This document shows, one piece after another, positions 9,151 through 17,795 of a stretch of 64,000 nucleotides of DNA. How positions within the stretch are numbered: the stretch's first letter is position 1; the number at the start of each line of letters is the position of its first letter. The stretch is from Vibrio coralliirubri. Lineage in GTDB: Bacteria > Pseudomonadota > Gammaproteobacteria > Enterobacterales > Vibrionaceae. The stretch spans positions 2,976,001-3,040,000 of the forward strand of contig NZ_AP025470.1 in the NCBI RefSeq assembly GCF_024347375.1, written 5' to 3'. The translations under genes were made by a program, and so were the position numbers. The notes beneath the pieces are model-generated. The model saw nothing but the letters and a program-made list of their open reading frames with translations, searched no databases and was not told the origin of the DNA.

Positions 9151-9842
9151 ACGGTTAGGTACTCCTTAATCAAAGACTCATTGAGCCCTTTCATTTCACC
9201 TTCTGCTACCTGACGACCACGGTCGAAAATGCAAAATCGGTCACCGACCTTTCTCGCAAATGGCAGCTTCTGCTCAACAAGCAGTACTGTGAGCCCCATA
9301 TTCTCGTTGAGCATACGAATGATGTCACCAATCTCTTGCACGATATTGGGCTGAATACCTTCTGTCGGTTCATCCAAGATCAATAGCTTTGGATTGACCA
9401 CCAACGCACGCCCAATCGCGAGTTGTTGTTGCTGACCACCAGATAAGTCACCACCGCGACGATGTAGCATCTCTTTTAACACTGGGAATATATCGAAGAT
9501 GAACTCTGGGATCTTACGGTCGCCCTTTTCGCGAATCGGCAAGCCTACTTCTAGGTTTTCTTGAACCGTGAGCATCGGAAAGATCTGACGACCTTGCGGC
9601 ACATAACCGATGCCTTGACGAGCACGATCTTCAGCATCGGTTTTCAAAAGCGACTCGCCCGATAATGAGATGTCACCGCTTTCGACCTTAACCAACCCCA
9701 TGATGCATTGCAGCAACGTAGTTTTACCGACGCCATTGCGCCCCATTAACACCGTGCATTTACCTTCTGGGATCTGCATATCCAAATCCCACAGCGTGTG
9801 GCTCTCACCGTAATATTGATTAACTGATTTAACCTCTAACAT
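9147..9842 (-). CDS. urtE: Urea ABC transporter ATP-binding protein UrtE
   Basis: One of two ATPases that power urea import through UrtB/UrtC at the inner membrane. It has Walker A GRNGVGKTT, signature LSGGQQQQLAIGRAL, Walker B LLILDEPTEGIQ and the switch VLLVEQKLPFA. The EPTEGIQPNIV wording is typical of UrtE within the branched-chain amino-acid (LivF-like) group. A longer frame extends upstream into urtD, but the ATG at 9842, one base after the urtD stop, gives MLEVKSVNQYYGESHTLWD and 231 residues, the normal size. Confidence 0.96.
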   Translation of the reverse strand: MLEVKSVNQYYGESHTLWDLDMQIPEGKCTVLMGRNGVGKTTLLQCIMGLVKVESGDISLSGESLLKTDAEDRARQGIGYVPQGRQIFPMLTVQENLEVGLPIREKGDRKIPEFIFDIFPVLKEMLHRRGGDLSGGQQQQLAIGRALVVNPKLLILDEPTEGIQPNIVQEIGDIIRMLNENMGLTVLLVEQKLPFARKVGDRFCIFDRGRQVAEGEMKGLNESLIKEYLTV

Positions 9843-9843
9843 C

Positions 9844-10686
9844 CTATTCTCCGAGATAAACTTGTTTAACTTCAGGGTGAGCCTGCACTTGATCCATGGA
9901 GCCTTCAGCCAACACATGACCTTGATGAAGCACGGTGACATGGCTTGCGATAGAACGAACGAAATCCATATCGTGTTCAACTACTACAACCGAGTGCTTA
10001 CCTGCCAGTGAGTTAAGTAACTCAGAGGTGCGATCCATTTCTTGGTGAGTCATACCTGCCACGGGTTCATCCACCAGCAGCAGCTTAGGGTTTTGCATCA
10101 ATAGCATGCCGATCTCTAACCACTGCTTTTGTCCGTGAGACAGGTTACCTGCCAAATTCGCCGCTTCGTCTTTTAGATGAATCAGCTCAAGCACAGAGGT
10201 CAGTTTCTCTTTCTGTTCGCCAGACATCACAGCAGTGAAAGTCGCCCACACTGAACGGTCACCGGCCATGGCCAACTCAAGGTTTTGCCACACGGTTAAG
10301 CATTCAATCACAGTCGGCTTTTGGAATTTACGCCCAACGCCTGCATTGGCAATTTCAGCTTCGTTCATCTTCAATAAGTTGATGTTCGAACCCAACCACA
10401 CTTCGCCAGTGTCTGGCTTAGTTTTACCTGTGATGATGTCCATCATGGTGGTTTTACCTGCGCCATTAGGGCCGATGATGCAGCGTAGCTCTCCCTCTTT
10501 GATGTAAAGGTTCAGATCGTTTATCGCTTGGAAACCATCGAAGCTTTTGTTGACGCCTTCGACATACAACAGCACGTTATGTCGAGTATCGATGGCAGGA
10601 TGAATATCGGGTTTGAGGTAATCAAAGACTTCGTCTCGACGAGTGAACGCCTGAACCGATTCCTTTACGCTATTAAATGTGGTCAT
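9844..10686 (-). CDS. urtD: Urea ABC transporter ATP-binding protein UrtD
   Basis: Second ATPase of the urea importer (LivG-like). The 280 residues include Walker A GPNGAGKTT, the LivG-type insert around GVGRKFQKPTVIECLTVWQN, signature NLSHGQKQWLEIGM, Walker B LLLVDEPVAGMTHQEM and VVVVEHDMDFVRS. It overlaps the end of urtC by 4 bp and is followed one base later by urtE, so the permease and both ATPases are translationally coupled. Confidence 0.96.
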   Translation of the reverse strand: MTTFNSVKESVQAFTRRDEVFDYLKPDIHPAIDTRHNVLLYVEGVNKSFDGFQAINDLNLYIKEGELRCIIGPNGAGKTTMMDIITGKTKPDTGEVWLGSNINLLKMNEAEIANAGVGRKFQKPTVIECLTVWQNLELAMAGDRSVWATFTAVMSGEQKEKLTSVLELIHLKDEAANLAGNLSHGQKQWLEIGMLLMQNPKLLLVDEPVAGMTHQEMDRTSELLNSLAGKHSVVVVEHDMDFVRSIASHVTVLHQGHVLAEGSMDQVQAHPEVKQVYLGE

Positions 10687-11855
10687 GCAATTACCTCCTT
10701 GGCTTTGTGCTGATCATCCTTATCTTTATCTTGGTTTTTCCCATTTGATGCCTTGCGCAGCTGCTGCCATTTTTCACTGACAAAGCCAATCACACCTTGT
10801 GGGAAGTACATGGTCGAGAGTACGAAGAGTCCACCCAGAGCAAATAACCACACCTCTGGGAACTCAACCGTAAACCAGCTCTTGGCGTAGTTGATGATCA
10901 ATGCACCAACAATGGCGCCAAACAGAGTGGCACGGCCGCCTAAGGCAACCCAAACCACAATCTCAATTGAGTTAAGAGGAGCAAATTCTCCCGGGTTAAT
11001 GATGCCAACTTGGGGAACATATAAAGCCCCGGCAATACCCGCGATAACCGCAGAAAGAACGAAGACCCACAGCTTGATGCCATCGACGTCGTAGCCCATA
11101 AAGCGAGTGCGTGACTCGGTATCACGAATCGCTAATGCCACACGACCTAATCGACTGGTCACGACCATGCGACACGCGATGTAACTGAGGATTAGCGCAA
11201 TACCAGTCGCGACAAACAGGCCTATCTTGACCGCATCACTCTGCAAGCTCAGACCTATGATGTCTTTGAAATCCGTCAGTCCGTTGTTACCACCAAAGCC
11301 CATCTCGTTGCGGAAAAATGCCAACATCAATGCGTAAGTTAACGCCTGAGTCATGATAGAAAGATACACCCCGGACACACGAGAGCGGAAAGCTAAATAA
11401 CCGAACAAGTAAGCCAATGCGCCCGGCACCAACACTACCATCAAACAGGCGAACCAGAACTGATCAAAGCCCTGCCAGAACCACGGCAACGCCGACCAAT
11501 CAAGGAACACCATGAAGTCAGGCAGGATTGGATCACCATAAACCCCACGGTCACCAATCTGACGCATCAGATACATGCCCATCGCATAACCACCAAGCGC
11601 AAAGAAAGCGCCATGGCCGAGGCTCAAGATTCCGAGATAGCCCCACACCAGATCGAGCGCCAACGCCAACATTGCGTAGCTCAGGTATTTGCCCATTAAT
11701 GAGATCGTGAAAGTCTCGACATGGAGCGGGTGTCCACTTGGTAACATGGTGTTAGCCAGTGGGATAAGAATGACGGCCACAAGAATGGCAAGGATGGTCA
11801 GTTGGCCACCTTTGTCACCACGCATTGCCGAAAGTACAAATGATTTTGACTGCAT
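10683..11855 (-). CDS. urtC: Urea ABC transporter permease UrtC
   Basis: LivM-like permease subunit of the urea importer, in the inner membrane with UrtB. The 390-residue protein has about ten hydrophobic segments and the conserved SRLGRVALAIRDTESRTRFM cytoplasmic loop that contacts the ATPases, followed by a charged C-terminal tail. The open frame extends 38 codons further upstream over the urtB end, but the ATG at 11855 (MQSKSFVLSAMRGDKGG) follows AAGGACAACATC, a good ribosome site, and lies 10 bp after the urtB stop. Confidence 0.95.
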   Translation of the reverse strand: MQSKSFVLSAMRGDKGGQLTILAILVAVILIPLANTMLPSGHPLHVETFTISLMGKYLSYAMLALALDLVWGYLGILSLGHGAFFALGGYAMGMYLMRQIGDRGVYGDPILPDFMVFLDWSALPWFWQGFDQFWFACLMVVLVPGALAYLFGYLAFRSRVSGVYLSIMTQALTYALMLAFFRNEMGFGGNNGLTDFKDIIGLSLQSDAVKIGLFVATGIALILSYIACRMVVTSRLGRVALAIRDTESRTRFMGYDVDGIKLWVFVLSAVIAGIAGALYVPQVGIINPGEFAPLNSIEIVVWVALGGRATLFGAIVGALIINYAKSWFTVEFPEVWLFALGGLFVLSTMYFPQGVIGFVSEKWQQLRKASNGKNQDKDKDDQHKAKEVIA

Positions 11856-11865
11856 GATGTTGTCC

Positions 11866-13494
11866 TTAACCTTCAGCCGCACGACCACGTTGCGGGAAGA
11901 GTCCGCGTGGGCGTTTTTGAATAAATAGAATGATGAAAACCAGTACCAGAATCTTGGCGAGAACCGCACCAGCCCATGGTTCTAAAATCTTATTGAACAG
12001 ACCAAGGCTTAAGCCTGCGACTAGCGTGCCCCATAGGTTGCCAACACCGCCGAATACCACCACCATGAATGAGTCGATGATGTACGCCTGTCCCATATTA
12101 GGTCCAACGTTGGTCAGTTGAGAAAGTGCCACGCCTGCAACACCCGCAACGCCAGAGCCTAAACCGAAGGTCATCGCATCAACTCGCTCTGAACGAATAC
12201 CCATCGCACGAGCCATGCCACGGTTTTGAGAAACCGCACGAACCTGCAAGCCTAGTGGTGTCTTTTTCAGAACCATCAATAAGCCCATAAACACCAAGCC
12301 ACAGAACAAGATGATATAAAGTCGGTTGTAAGTCAGAGACAACATTGGGTTCAATTGAAGTGCGCCAGACATCCATTCAGGCGTGCTCACTGAGCGATTC
12401 AAAGGAGAGAAAATAGAACGAACAGCCTGCTGCAAGATTAAGCTAATACCAAAGGTCGCGAGTAAGGTTTCCAATGGGCGACCATAAAGATGACGAATCA
12501 CACTTCGCTCAATCGCAATGCCCACTAAGCCAGAAACAATGAATGCTGCTGGAATGGAAAGTATCAGCGCTAGGCCAATATGATTCGGCATCAACAACTG
12601 CAATACGTAGGTGGTGTAAGCGCCAATCATGATCAACTCGCCATGAGCCATGTTGATAACGCCCATCACACCAAAGGTAATCGCTAAGCCAATGCCCGCC
12701 AGCACCAATACCGAACCTAAGCTCAAACCGAAGAATACGGTTTCTACACCCGAATAGAGTGCTTGGCTTTGTTGATAGCTATCCATCGCACGTTCTGCTG
12801 CAGCGGTGATGCTTGGATCTTGCTCAGTGTTCAGTAGTTGATTCAGTGTTTTCAGAACGACCGAATGTTTGAAGTCACCGACTCGCTCAATCGACGTGAC
12901 TCGACCTTCAATGGCTGTGCTTTTATCAAGGGAGCTATAAATAGCCAATGAGAGGTCCATCAGCTCTGCCACTTTGCCCTCTGATTCGTTGGTTCTGAGT
13001 TCAGCTATGCGCTCAATGATGTCAGCGTCTTTGGTCCCTAACAGATCCAAAACAGCTTTATAACGCACATCAGGATTACTGCTGTTCAGTCCAATAGAAG
13101 CAATTTCCCCGCGTAAGATGCCGCGAAGTTTGTTATTCACGCGAACCTTTTTAAACTGTCTCGCATTCTCGATATTCAGCGTTGAATCATCCCATACAGA
13201 CTGAGCTGACGTCGCTGTTTTGATGCTTTTAATGAGGTAGAGCTGTTTGTATTGCTCGCTCTGTTTGTCACCAAAATAGTAAAGGTTTCCGTTTAACCAA
13301 CCATCCAGAATAGGTTTCGACACATCTTCCGTTTGCGTCTCAATCACCCAATCAATAGCTAATTCTTTATCCGATGTTTTCTTACCAACTAGCGCCTTGG
13401 TAAAGCTAGCTTCATCCGTTATTCCCGCAAAAGCCAACTGAGCACTGACTGCCATGAGCAACAGCGCCTTAAATACGTTTAATACGTTTTTCAT
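11866..13494 (-). CDS. urtB: Urea ABC transporter permease UrtB
   Basis: LivH-like permease of the urea importer. The 542 residues comprise a signal peptide (cleavage near AQLAFA), a periplasmic domain of about 230 residues with short helical repeats, then the membrane domain from about residue 255 (GLSLGSVLVLAGIGLAITFG, VMGVINMAHGELIMIGAYTT). The extra N-terminal domain is usual for proteobacterial UrtB and separates it from plain LivH. It follows urtA after 131 bp that contain a hairpin. Confidence 0.95.
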   Translation of the reverse strand: MKNVLNVFKALLLMAVSAQLAFAGITDEASFTKALVGKKTSDKELAIDWVIETQTEDVSKPILDGWLNGNLYYFGDKQSEQYKQLYLIKSIKTATSAQSVWDDSTLNIENARQFKKVRVNNKLRGILRGEIASIGLNSSNPDVRYKAVLDLLGTKDADIIERIAELRTNESEGKVAELMDLSLAIYSSLDKSTAIEGRVTSIERVGDFKHSVVLKTLNQLLNTEQDPSITAAAERAMDSYQQSQALYSGVETVFFGLSLGSVLVLAGIGLAITFGVMGVINMAHGELIMIGAYTTYVLQLLMPNHIGLALILSIPAAFIVSGLVGIAIERSVIRHLYGRPLETLLATFGISLILQQAVRSIFSPLNRSVSTPEWMSGALQLNPMLSLTYNRLYIILFCGLVFMGLLMVLKKTPLGLQVRAVSQNRGMARAMGIRSERVDAMTFGLGSGVAGVAGVALSQLTNVGPNMGQAYIIDSFMVVVFGGVGNLWGTLVAGLSLGLFNKILEPWAGAVLAKILVLVFIILFIQKRPRGLFPQRGRAAEG

Positions 13495-13575
13495 CCCTGC
13501 TTCCTTAGTCCATCGAGCTAGATATTGTTATTTTTGCTTGATGGATACGTGGATAATTATTACCTGAGAAGTAGT

Positions 13576-13613
13576 GAGCCTTACCTTAGCTAGGTTTACT
13601 AAAGACAAGGCTC
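13576..13613 (-). terminator. Hairpin in the urtA-urtB gap
   Basis: Minus-strand RNA can form an outer stem GAGCCTT/AAGGCTC with an inner stem CTTTAG/CTAAGG, beginning 13 bases after the urtA stop. There is no clear T run, so it is more likely an mRNA-stabilising or partial-termination hairpin. Such structures often let the abundant binding protein be made in excess over its permeases. Confidence 0.5.
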
Positions 13614-13625
13614 ATATTCATGACT

Positions 13626-14912
13626 CTAGTTACCGCCAGAACACTTCTTCGTTTCGACGTTAAACGCACCACATGAGAATGGCTTCGACCAGCTAGAGAA
13701 CAGTTTTGCCGATTCAGGTAAGTAGCTCGACCAAGCATCACCCGCAACGAGACCTGTGGTTTCCCAAACGATATCGAATTGACCATCGTCTTGGACCTCA
13801 CCAATCAGGACTGGTTTAGTAATGTGGTGGTTTGGCAGCATGGTTGAGTAGCCGCCAGAAAGGTTAGGAACAGACACTCCAATCAAGGCATCTTGCACAG
13901 ATTCAGGATCGGTTGTGCCCGCATTAGTGACCGCTTGAGCCCACATGTTGAAGCCAACATAGTGCGCTTCCATTGGGTCATTGGTGACGCGCTTTTCACT
14001 CTTGATGAACGACTGCCACGTTTCAACGAACTCTTCATTGGCTTCGGTATCAACACTCATAAAGTAGTTCCATGCCGCTAGGTGGCCTACCAGTGGCTCT
14101 GTATCCATACCTGACAGTTCTTCTTCACCAACAGAGAATGCGATAACTGGGATGTCTTCAGATGAAATGCCTTGAGCGCCAAGTTCTTTATAGAAAGGTA
14201 CGTTCGCATCGCCGTTCACAGTAGAAACCACAGCGGTTTTCTTGCCTGCTTCGCCGAACCTTTTGATGTCTGAAACGATAGATTGCCAATCAGAGTGACC
14301 AAATGGCGTGTAGTTGATCATGATGTCTTCTTCTGCGACACCTTTATCTTTTAAGTAGGCTTCTAAGATCTTATTGGTAGTACGTGGGTAAACGTAATCG
14401 GTACCTGCAAGTACCCAACGCTCAACTTCAAGCTCTTCCATCAAGTAATCCACTGCTGGGATCGCTTGTTGGTTTGGCGCGGCACCGGTGTAGAAAACGT
14501 TTTTAGAAGACTCTTCACCTTCATACTGTACTGGGTAGAAAAGGATGCTGTTGAGTTCTTCAAAAACAGGCAGCATCGATTTACGTGATACCGATGTCCA
14601 ACCACCGAACACCACATCCACTTTCTCTTTTTCGATAAGCTCACGCGCTTTCTCAGCAAATAGCGGCCAGTTTGACGCAGGGTCAACCACAACAGGCTCT
14701 AGCTTCTTACCAAGCAAACCGCCCTTTTTGTTCTGCTCTTCGATAAGCATTAGCACGGTATCTTTTAGCGTGGTCTCACTGATCGCCATAGTGCCAGAGA
14801 GTGAATGTAGAACACCGACCTTGATGGTCTCATCAGCAGCAAACACTGTTGCAGAAGAAAATGAAAGTGTTGTACACAGTGCAGCTAGCGATAAATTGAA
14901 CACCTTGTTCAT
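13626..14912 (-). CDS. urtA: Urea ABC transporter substrate-binding protein UrtA
   Basis: Periplasmic urea-binding protein of the urea importer (type I periplasmic binding fold, amide-binding family). It has a signal peptide with cleavage expected near ATVFA-ADETIKVG, then VGVLHSLSGTMAISETTL, VFGGWTSVSRKSMLPVFEE, YPVQYEGEESS and FTGAAPNQQAIPAVDYL, which are characteristic of UrtA rather than of amino-acid binders. At 428 residues it has normal length. First gene of the operon, preceded by TGGAGTAATATC and by a sigma-54-like promoter with NtrC-like sites, pointing to nitrogen-limitation control. Confidence 0.97.
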   Translation of the reverse strand: MNKVFNLSLAALCTTLSFSSATVFAADETIKVGVLHSLSGTMAISETTLKDTVLMLIEEQNKKGGLLGKKLEPVVVDPASNWPLFAEKARELIEKEKVDVVFGGWTSVSRKSMLPVFEELNSILFYPVQYEGEESSKNVFYTGAAPNQQAIPAVDYLMEELEVERWVLAGTDYVYPRTTNKILEAYLKDKGVAEEDIMINYTPFGHSDWQSIVSDIKRFGEAGKKTAVVSTVNGDANVPFYKELGAQGISSEDIPVIAFSVGEEELSGMDTEPLVGHLAAWNYFMSVDTEANEEFVETWQSFIKSEKRVTNDPMEAHYVGFNMWAQAVTNAGTTDPESVQDALIGVSVPNLSGGYSTMLPNHHITKPVLIGEVQDDGQFDIVWETTGLVAGDAWSSYLPESAKLFSSWSKPFSCGAFNVETKKCSGGN

Positions 14913-14955
14913 GATATTACTCCATAATTGTATTTTTGTTATTCAATTACAGAGT

Positions 14956-14971
14956 TACAAGAAGAGTGCCA
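14956..14971 (-). promoter_or_regulatory. Candidate sigma-54 promoter of the urea operon
   Basis: On the minus strand TGGCACTCTTCTTGTA matches the -24/-12 pattern TGGCAC-N5-TTGCA with a perfect -24 half and one mismatch in the -12 half (T for C). The implied start near 14945 leaves a leader of about 33 bases before the urtA ATG. Confidence 0.6.
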
Positions 14972-15031
14972 AACTTATAAACCAACGAAATTATTTATAA
15001 GTAATTGTATTAATAGAACTTAAAAGAAAAT

Positions 15032-15048
15032 CACACCAATAGAGTGCA
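15032..15048. promoter_or_regulatory. Candidate NtrC-binding site 1 upstream of urtA
   Basis: CACACCAATAGAGTGCA matches the NtrC consensus TGCACYAWWWTGGTGCA at 13 of 17 positions. Its centre is about 95 bp upstream of the predicted sigma-54 start. Confidence 0.5.
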
Positions 15049-15065
15049 TAGCAATCATGTAACTA

Positions 15066-15082
15066 TGTTTCATACTGGTGCA
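15066..15082. promoter_or_regulatory. Candidate NtrC-binding site 2 upstream of urtA
   Basis: TGTTTCATACTGGTGCA matches the NtrC consensus at 13 of 17 positions, with the TGGTGCA half perfect. Its centre lies 34 bp (about three helical turns) from site 1, similar to the paired enhancer sites of E. coli glnA. Confidence 0.5.
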
Positions 15083-15130
15083 GTGACAGTGGGAATGAAC
15101 CAAGATGACACATTCCTGTTCTTCAGATAT

Positions 15131-15161
15131 AAAAAAGACCCAACACTTTAGTATTGAGTCT
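15131..15161 (-). terminator. Intrinsic terminator after the zinc-ribbon gene
   Basis: Minus-strand arms AGACTCAATAC and GTGTTGGGTCT pair over 11 bp (two G-U) around a TAAA loop, followed by a T run (15136-15131). It ends transcription of the yfgJ-like gene before it reaches the urtA control region. Confidence 0.85.
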
Positions 15162-15206
15162 CTGGTATAACATCACCGATGGTCGTTCAAACCATGCAGT
15201 TTAAGG

Positions 15207-15434
15207 CTATTCCGCTGGTTGAAATTCGAATTTTACTCTCGACTTAGATTTCAACTCGTTGCAATCACCGTTGCAAAAATAGCTCGCCGCACCACAGGCT
15301 TGAAGCTTCTCAAGTTGGCTGCTGCACTCAGGACAAAACCCTACCTTAGTAAAGTGAGCCTGACAACTTTCACAGTGATACTTGCCATCCCAAGCTAGCT
15401 CAGACTGGCACTTAGGGCAGATATTTTCACTCAT
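15207..15434 (-). CDS. YfgJ-like zinc-ribbon protein
   Basis: A 75-residue cysteine-rich protein with three CxxC knuckles (CPKC, CESC, CPEC) followed by CGAASYFCNGDC, consistent with two zinc ribbons. It resembles the DUF1407/YfgJ family, whose E. coli member lies between xseA and der, matching this gene's position relative to der. An ATG two codons upstream at 15440 is nearly on top of the AGGAA ribosome site, so the ATG at 15434 (MSENICPKC) is preferred. Function unknown; nucleic-acid or protein binding would be a guess. Confidence 0.85.
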   Translation of the reverse strand: MSENICPKCQSELAWDGKYHCESCQAHFTKVGFCPECSSQLEKLQACGAASYFCNGDCNELKSKSRVKFEFQPAE

Positions 15435-15470
15435 TAGCATTTCCTAATTTACGACTATTTTTACAATCTA

Positions 15471-16472
15471 CTACTGCTTAGACTTGGCTTGCTTGATTTG
15501 ATACATGTTCTTATCAGCTTGTGCGATCAACTGGTCTAATCCTTGAGGATCTTTGTCACAAGAAAGCCCGACACTCACCGAGAACTGCACATCATTGATA
15601 TAAAGCGCTTGTTGCAGTGCTTTCTCTAAGCTGTGGTAGAAGCTAACAACGCTTTCTTGATCATCAAAACATGAGAACACCACAAACTCATCACCACCAT
15701 AACGACCTATCTTGGCACATGCTGTGGTTGCCTCATCAAGCACTTCGGCAACCGCCAACAGCACATCATCGCCGAAACTGTGGCCGTAGGTATCATTTAT
15801 TGATTTGAATTTATCGACATCCACAAACAGACACGCCATCACCTTTTCTGAAAAACATCGCTTAGCCAACACTTTTTCGGCTTCATTGAACAGTGCACGA
15901 CGATTCAAGCAATGGGTTAAAGAATCTCGATTGGCGAAAAAGTTAAGCTGATTCTCCAACTCGAACTTTTCTAGTGCTACCGAATACAGGGAAGCCAGTA
16001 GTTCTAAGATCTCGAGCTCAAATTCATGTGGTTCAGAGATATACTGGCTATAAATAGCGAAGGTACCCAACACATTACCGCGCGACGAGATAATGGGTAC
16101 CGACCAACAGGCATGCAGATTCGCTTGATTGGTTAAGGCTAAAAAAGGTGCCCAGTTTGGGTGTGCATTTATGTTGGAGACCATCACTGCTTTCTTAAGC
16201 GCAGCTGCCTCACCACAAGAACCTACCCCTGCACCAATTCCTACCCCTTCAATCTGTTGATTGTAAAAATCAGGCAGGTTTGGGGCATATTCAAGGTGTA
16301 ACGTTTTAGACTCTGAGTTGAGCAGTAGAATTGAAGCCATGCGCTGCCCAAAAAGCTGCTCGGTAAGCTGAATAATCTTGTGATTTAAATCTTTGCGATC
16401 CATCCCAAGCGCAAGCTTGCGCAGCAAACTATTGACGGCTCGATGGCCTTCTAATAAAAATTGTTGTTCCAT
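15471..16472 (-). CDS. GAF-GGDEF diguanylate cyclase
   Basis: Predicted cytoplasmic enzyme making cyclic di-GMP from two GTP. Residues 1-170 form a GAF sensor domain (VGIGAGVGSCGEAAALKK, CWSVPIIS, GTFAIYS). A GGDEF domain follows (about 180-330) with HCLNRRAL, DVDKFKSINDTYGHSFGDD and an intact GGDEF active loop at residues 259-263. There is no RxxD inhibitory site five residues before GGDEF, so product inhibition is probably absent. No transmembrane segment. It precedes the zinc-ribbon gene by 36 bp and may be co-transcribed with it. The GAF ligand cannot be told. Confidence 0.93.
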   Translation of the reverse strand: MEQQFLLEGHRAVNSLLRKLALGMDRKDLNHKIIQLTEQLFGQRMASILLLNSESKTLHLEYAPNLPDFYNQQIEGVGIGAGVGSCGEAAALKKAVMVSNINAHPNWAPFLALTNQANLHACWSVPIISSRGNVLGTFAIYSQYISEPHEFELEILELLASLYSVALEKFELENQLNFFANRDSLTHCLNRRALFNEAEKVLAKRCFSEKVMACLFVDVDKFKSINDTYGHSFGDDVLLAVAEVLDEATTACAKIGRYGGDEFVVFSCFDDQESVVSFYHSLEKALQQALYINDVQFSVSVGLSCDKDPQGLDQLIAQADKNMYQIKQAKSKQ

Positions 16473-16761
16473 TCACTAAGGCTTTCAATTGTGTAATCGG
16501 GTACAGCTTGTTCTTATGCAAGCTTGTTATTGGTCAATAATAACACACTAAATTAGTACGACACACAATCGAAGATCATAGGTTGATCTTTCGCTTTATC
16601 TATTTTGATCAGCGATCTACCCCAAAAAGAATATTTATATCACCACACACCGAAAGCATAAGTTACATGTGCTGCATTTCAATTTTAAATAGCTATTTAT
16701 ATTGAAAGTGACATGCAAAAACAAAATAAACAGAACAAGCTATTTCGATCTGTAGTCTAAA

Positions 16762-17664
16762 TCATCGAATTACATGCGTCAGCATTTCAATATGCTGGTC
16801 ATCTAACTGGGTTAACTTAACAGACAATGCCTTAAGCTCTGAGGTGTTCTCAATGTGAGTACCACCACACGGAATAGACACTAAAGTGTCGGCATTCAAC
16901 TGCCATTCCCAATAGCGAGAGTCTGTTAATGCCTCGCCTTCCAGTCGCATCGCAACTGGCGTCGGCTCTGCAAGCCAGCCCGCAATCATTTGGTTGATGT
17001 CGGCTTCAATACCATCAAGGTTTGCTAGCATGTCTGCAACGTTCAAACCGCGCTTCTTGAGGGTTTTGCCTAAACGATACTTATCGGTACACAGCTCTGG
17101 AGTCACAAAGCTCGTCACTTGTGCGTAGCTATTGAAGTCATAACTGCCAAGCGGATCTTTTCTGTCCGCATCTTTACGCCAGTAGCTTTCAGCCAATACT
17201 TTATTCAAGGCTAGGAAAGCGATGTGACCAGCACTGTGACCACGGCTCAAACTGGCTTGGTACTCTTTATCAACCGACAACACGACTTCGTCGCTAACCT
17301 TAATCATAGAAGCAGATGTGGGTAGCTGGTGGACAACCACAAACGCCCACCCTTCTGTATCACGCTTAACAGGGATATCTGCTGCGATATGAAGCTTGCC
17401 AGTAGATTGTTCTATTGCACCAACAAGACAGTCTTCAACGGGATATTGCACGTCACCAACATTCACAAAGCCTTGATCTGCAGGGTGGTCTGGCCAAATG
17501 TGACTCACTGGGTGGAAAGGTGTCACGTCGGTGATCAGGTAAGTTTTGCTGTCGTCGCTTTCAACGTACAGCGCTTTAGCATTGAGCTGCCAAGCCTGAT
17601 GACAAAATTGAGTGATGGTTGGTGTGATTGCTGACGCAGGTGTAATCAAATCGCTAGTAGTCAT
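16762..17664 (-). CDS. AlaX-like alanyl-tRNA editing hydrolase
   Basis: Free-standing editing domain related to the second additional domain of alanyl- and threonyl-tRNA synthetases, expected to remove wrongly attached amino acids (serine, glycine) from tRNA-Ala. The zinc ligands are all present: HSAGH (HxxxH, residues 143-147) and CGGTH (residues 266-270). The N-terminal part resembles the synthetase barrel (SKTYLITDVTPFHPVSHIWP). At 300 residues it is an AlaX-L type length. It stands alone, with a 289-bp gap downstream and the der terminator upstream. Substrate specificity is inferred from the family. Confidence 0.88.
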   Translation of the reverse strand: MTTSDLITPASAITPTITQFCHQAWQLNAKALYVESDDSKTYLITDVTPFHPVSHIWPDHPADQGFVNVGDVQYPVEDCLVGAIEQSTGKLHIAADIPVKRDTEGWAFVVVHQLPTSASMIKVSDEVVLSVDKEYQASLSRGHSAGHIAFLALNKVLAESYWRKDADRKDPLGSYDFNSYAQVTSFVTPELCTDKYRLGKTLKKRGLNVADMLANLDGIEADINQMIAGWLAEPTPVAMRLEGEALTDSRYWEWQLNADTLVSIPCGGTHIENTSELKALSVKLTQLDDQHIEMLTHVIR

Positions 17665-17748
17665 ATCGTTCTTCTTTTGGAATCTAATCTGATTCGTTGA
17701 GCCATGATGATAAAAACGTATTGTTATGGCTTAACGTGAATTTTGCTT

Positions 17749-17777
17749 AAAAAAATACCCGAGACAGGCTCGGGTAT
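17749..17777 (-). terminator. Intrinsic terminator of the hisS-der transcription unit
   Basis: Minus-strand stem ATACCCGAG/CTCGGGTAT with a five-base loop, followed by a long T run, 19 bp after the der stop. Confidence 0.9.
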
Positions 17778-17795
17778 CAAATCTATTGGAAAGGT

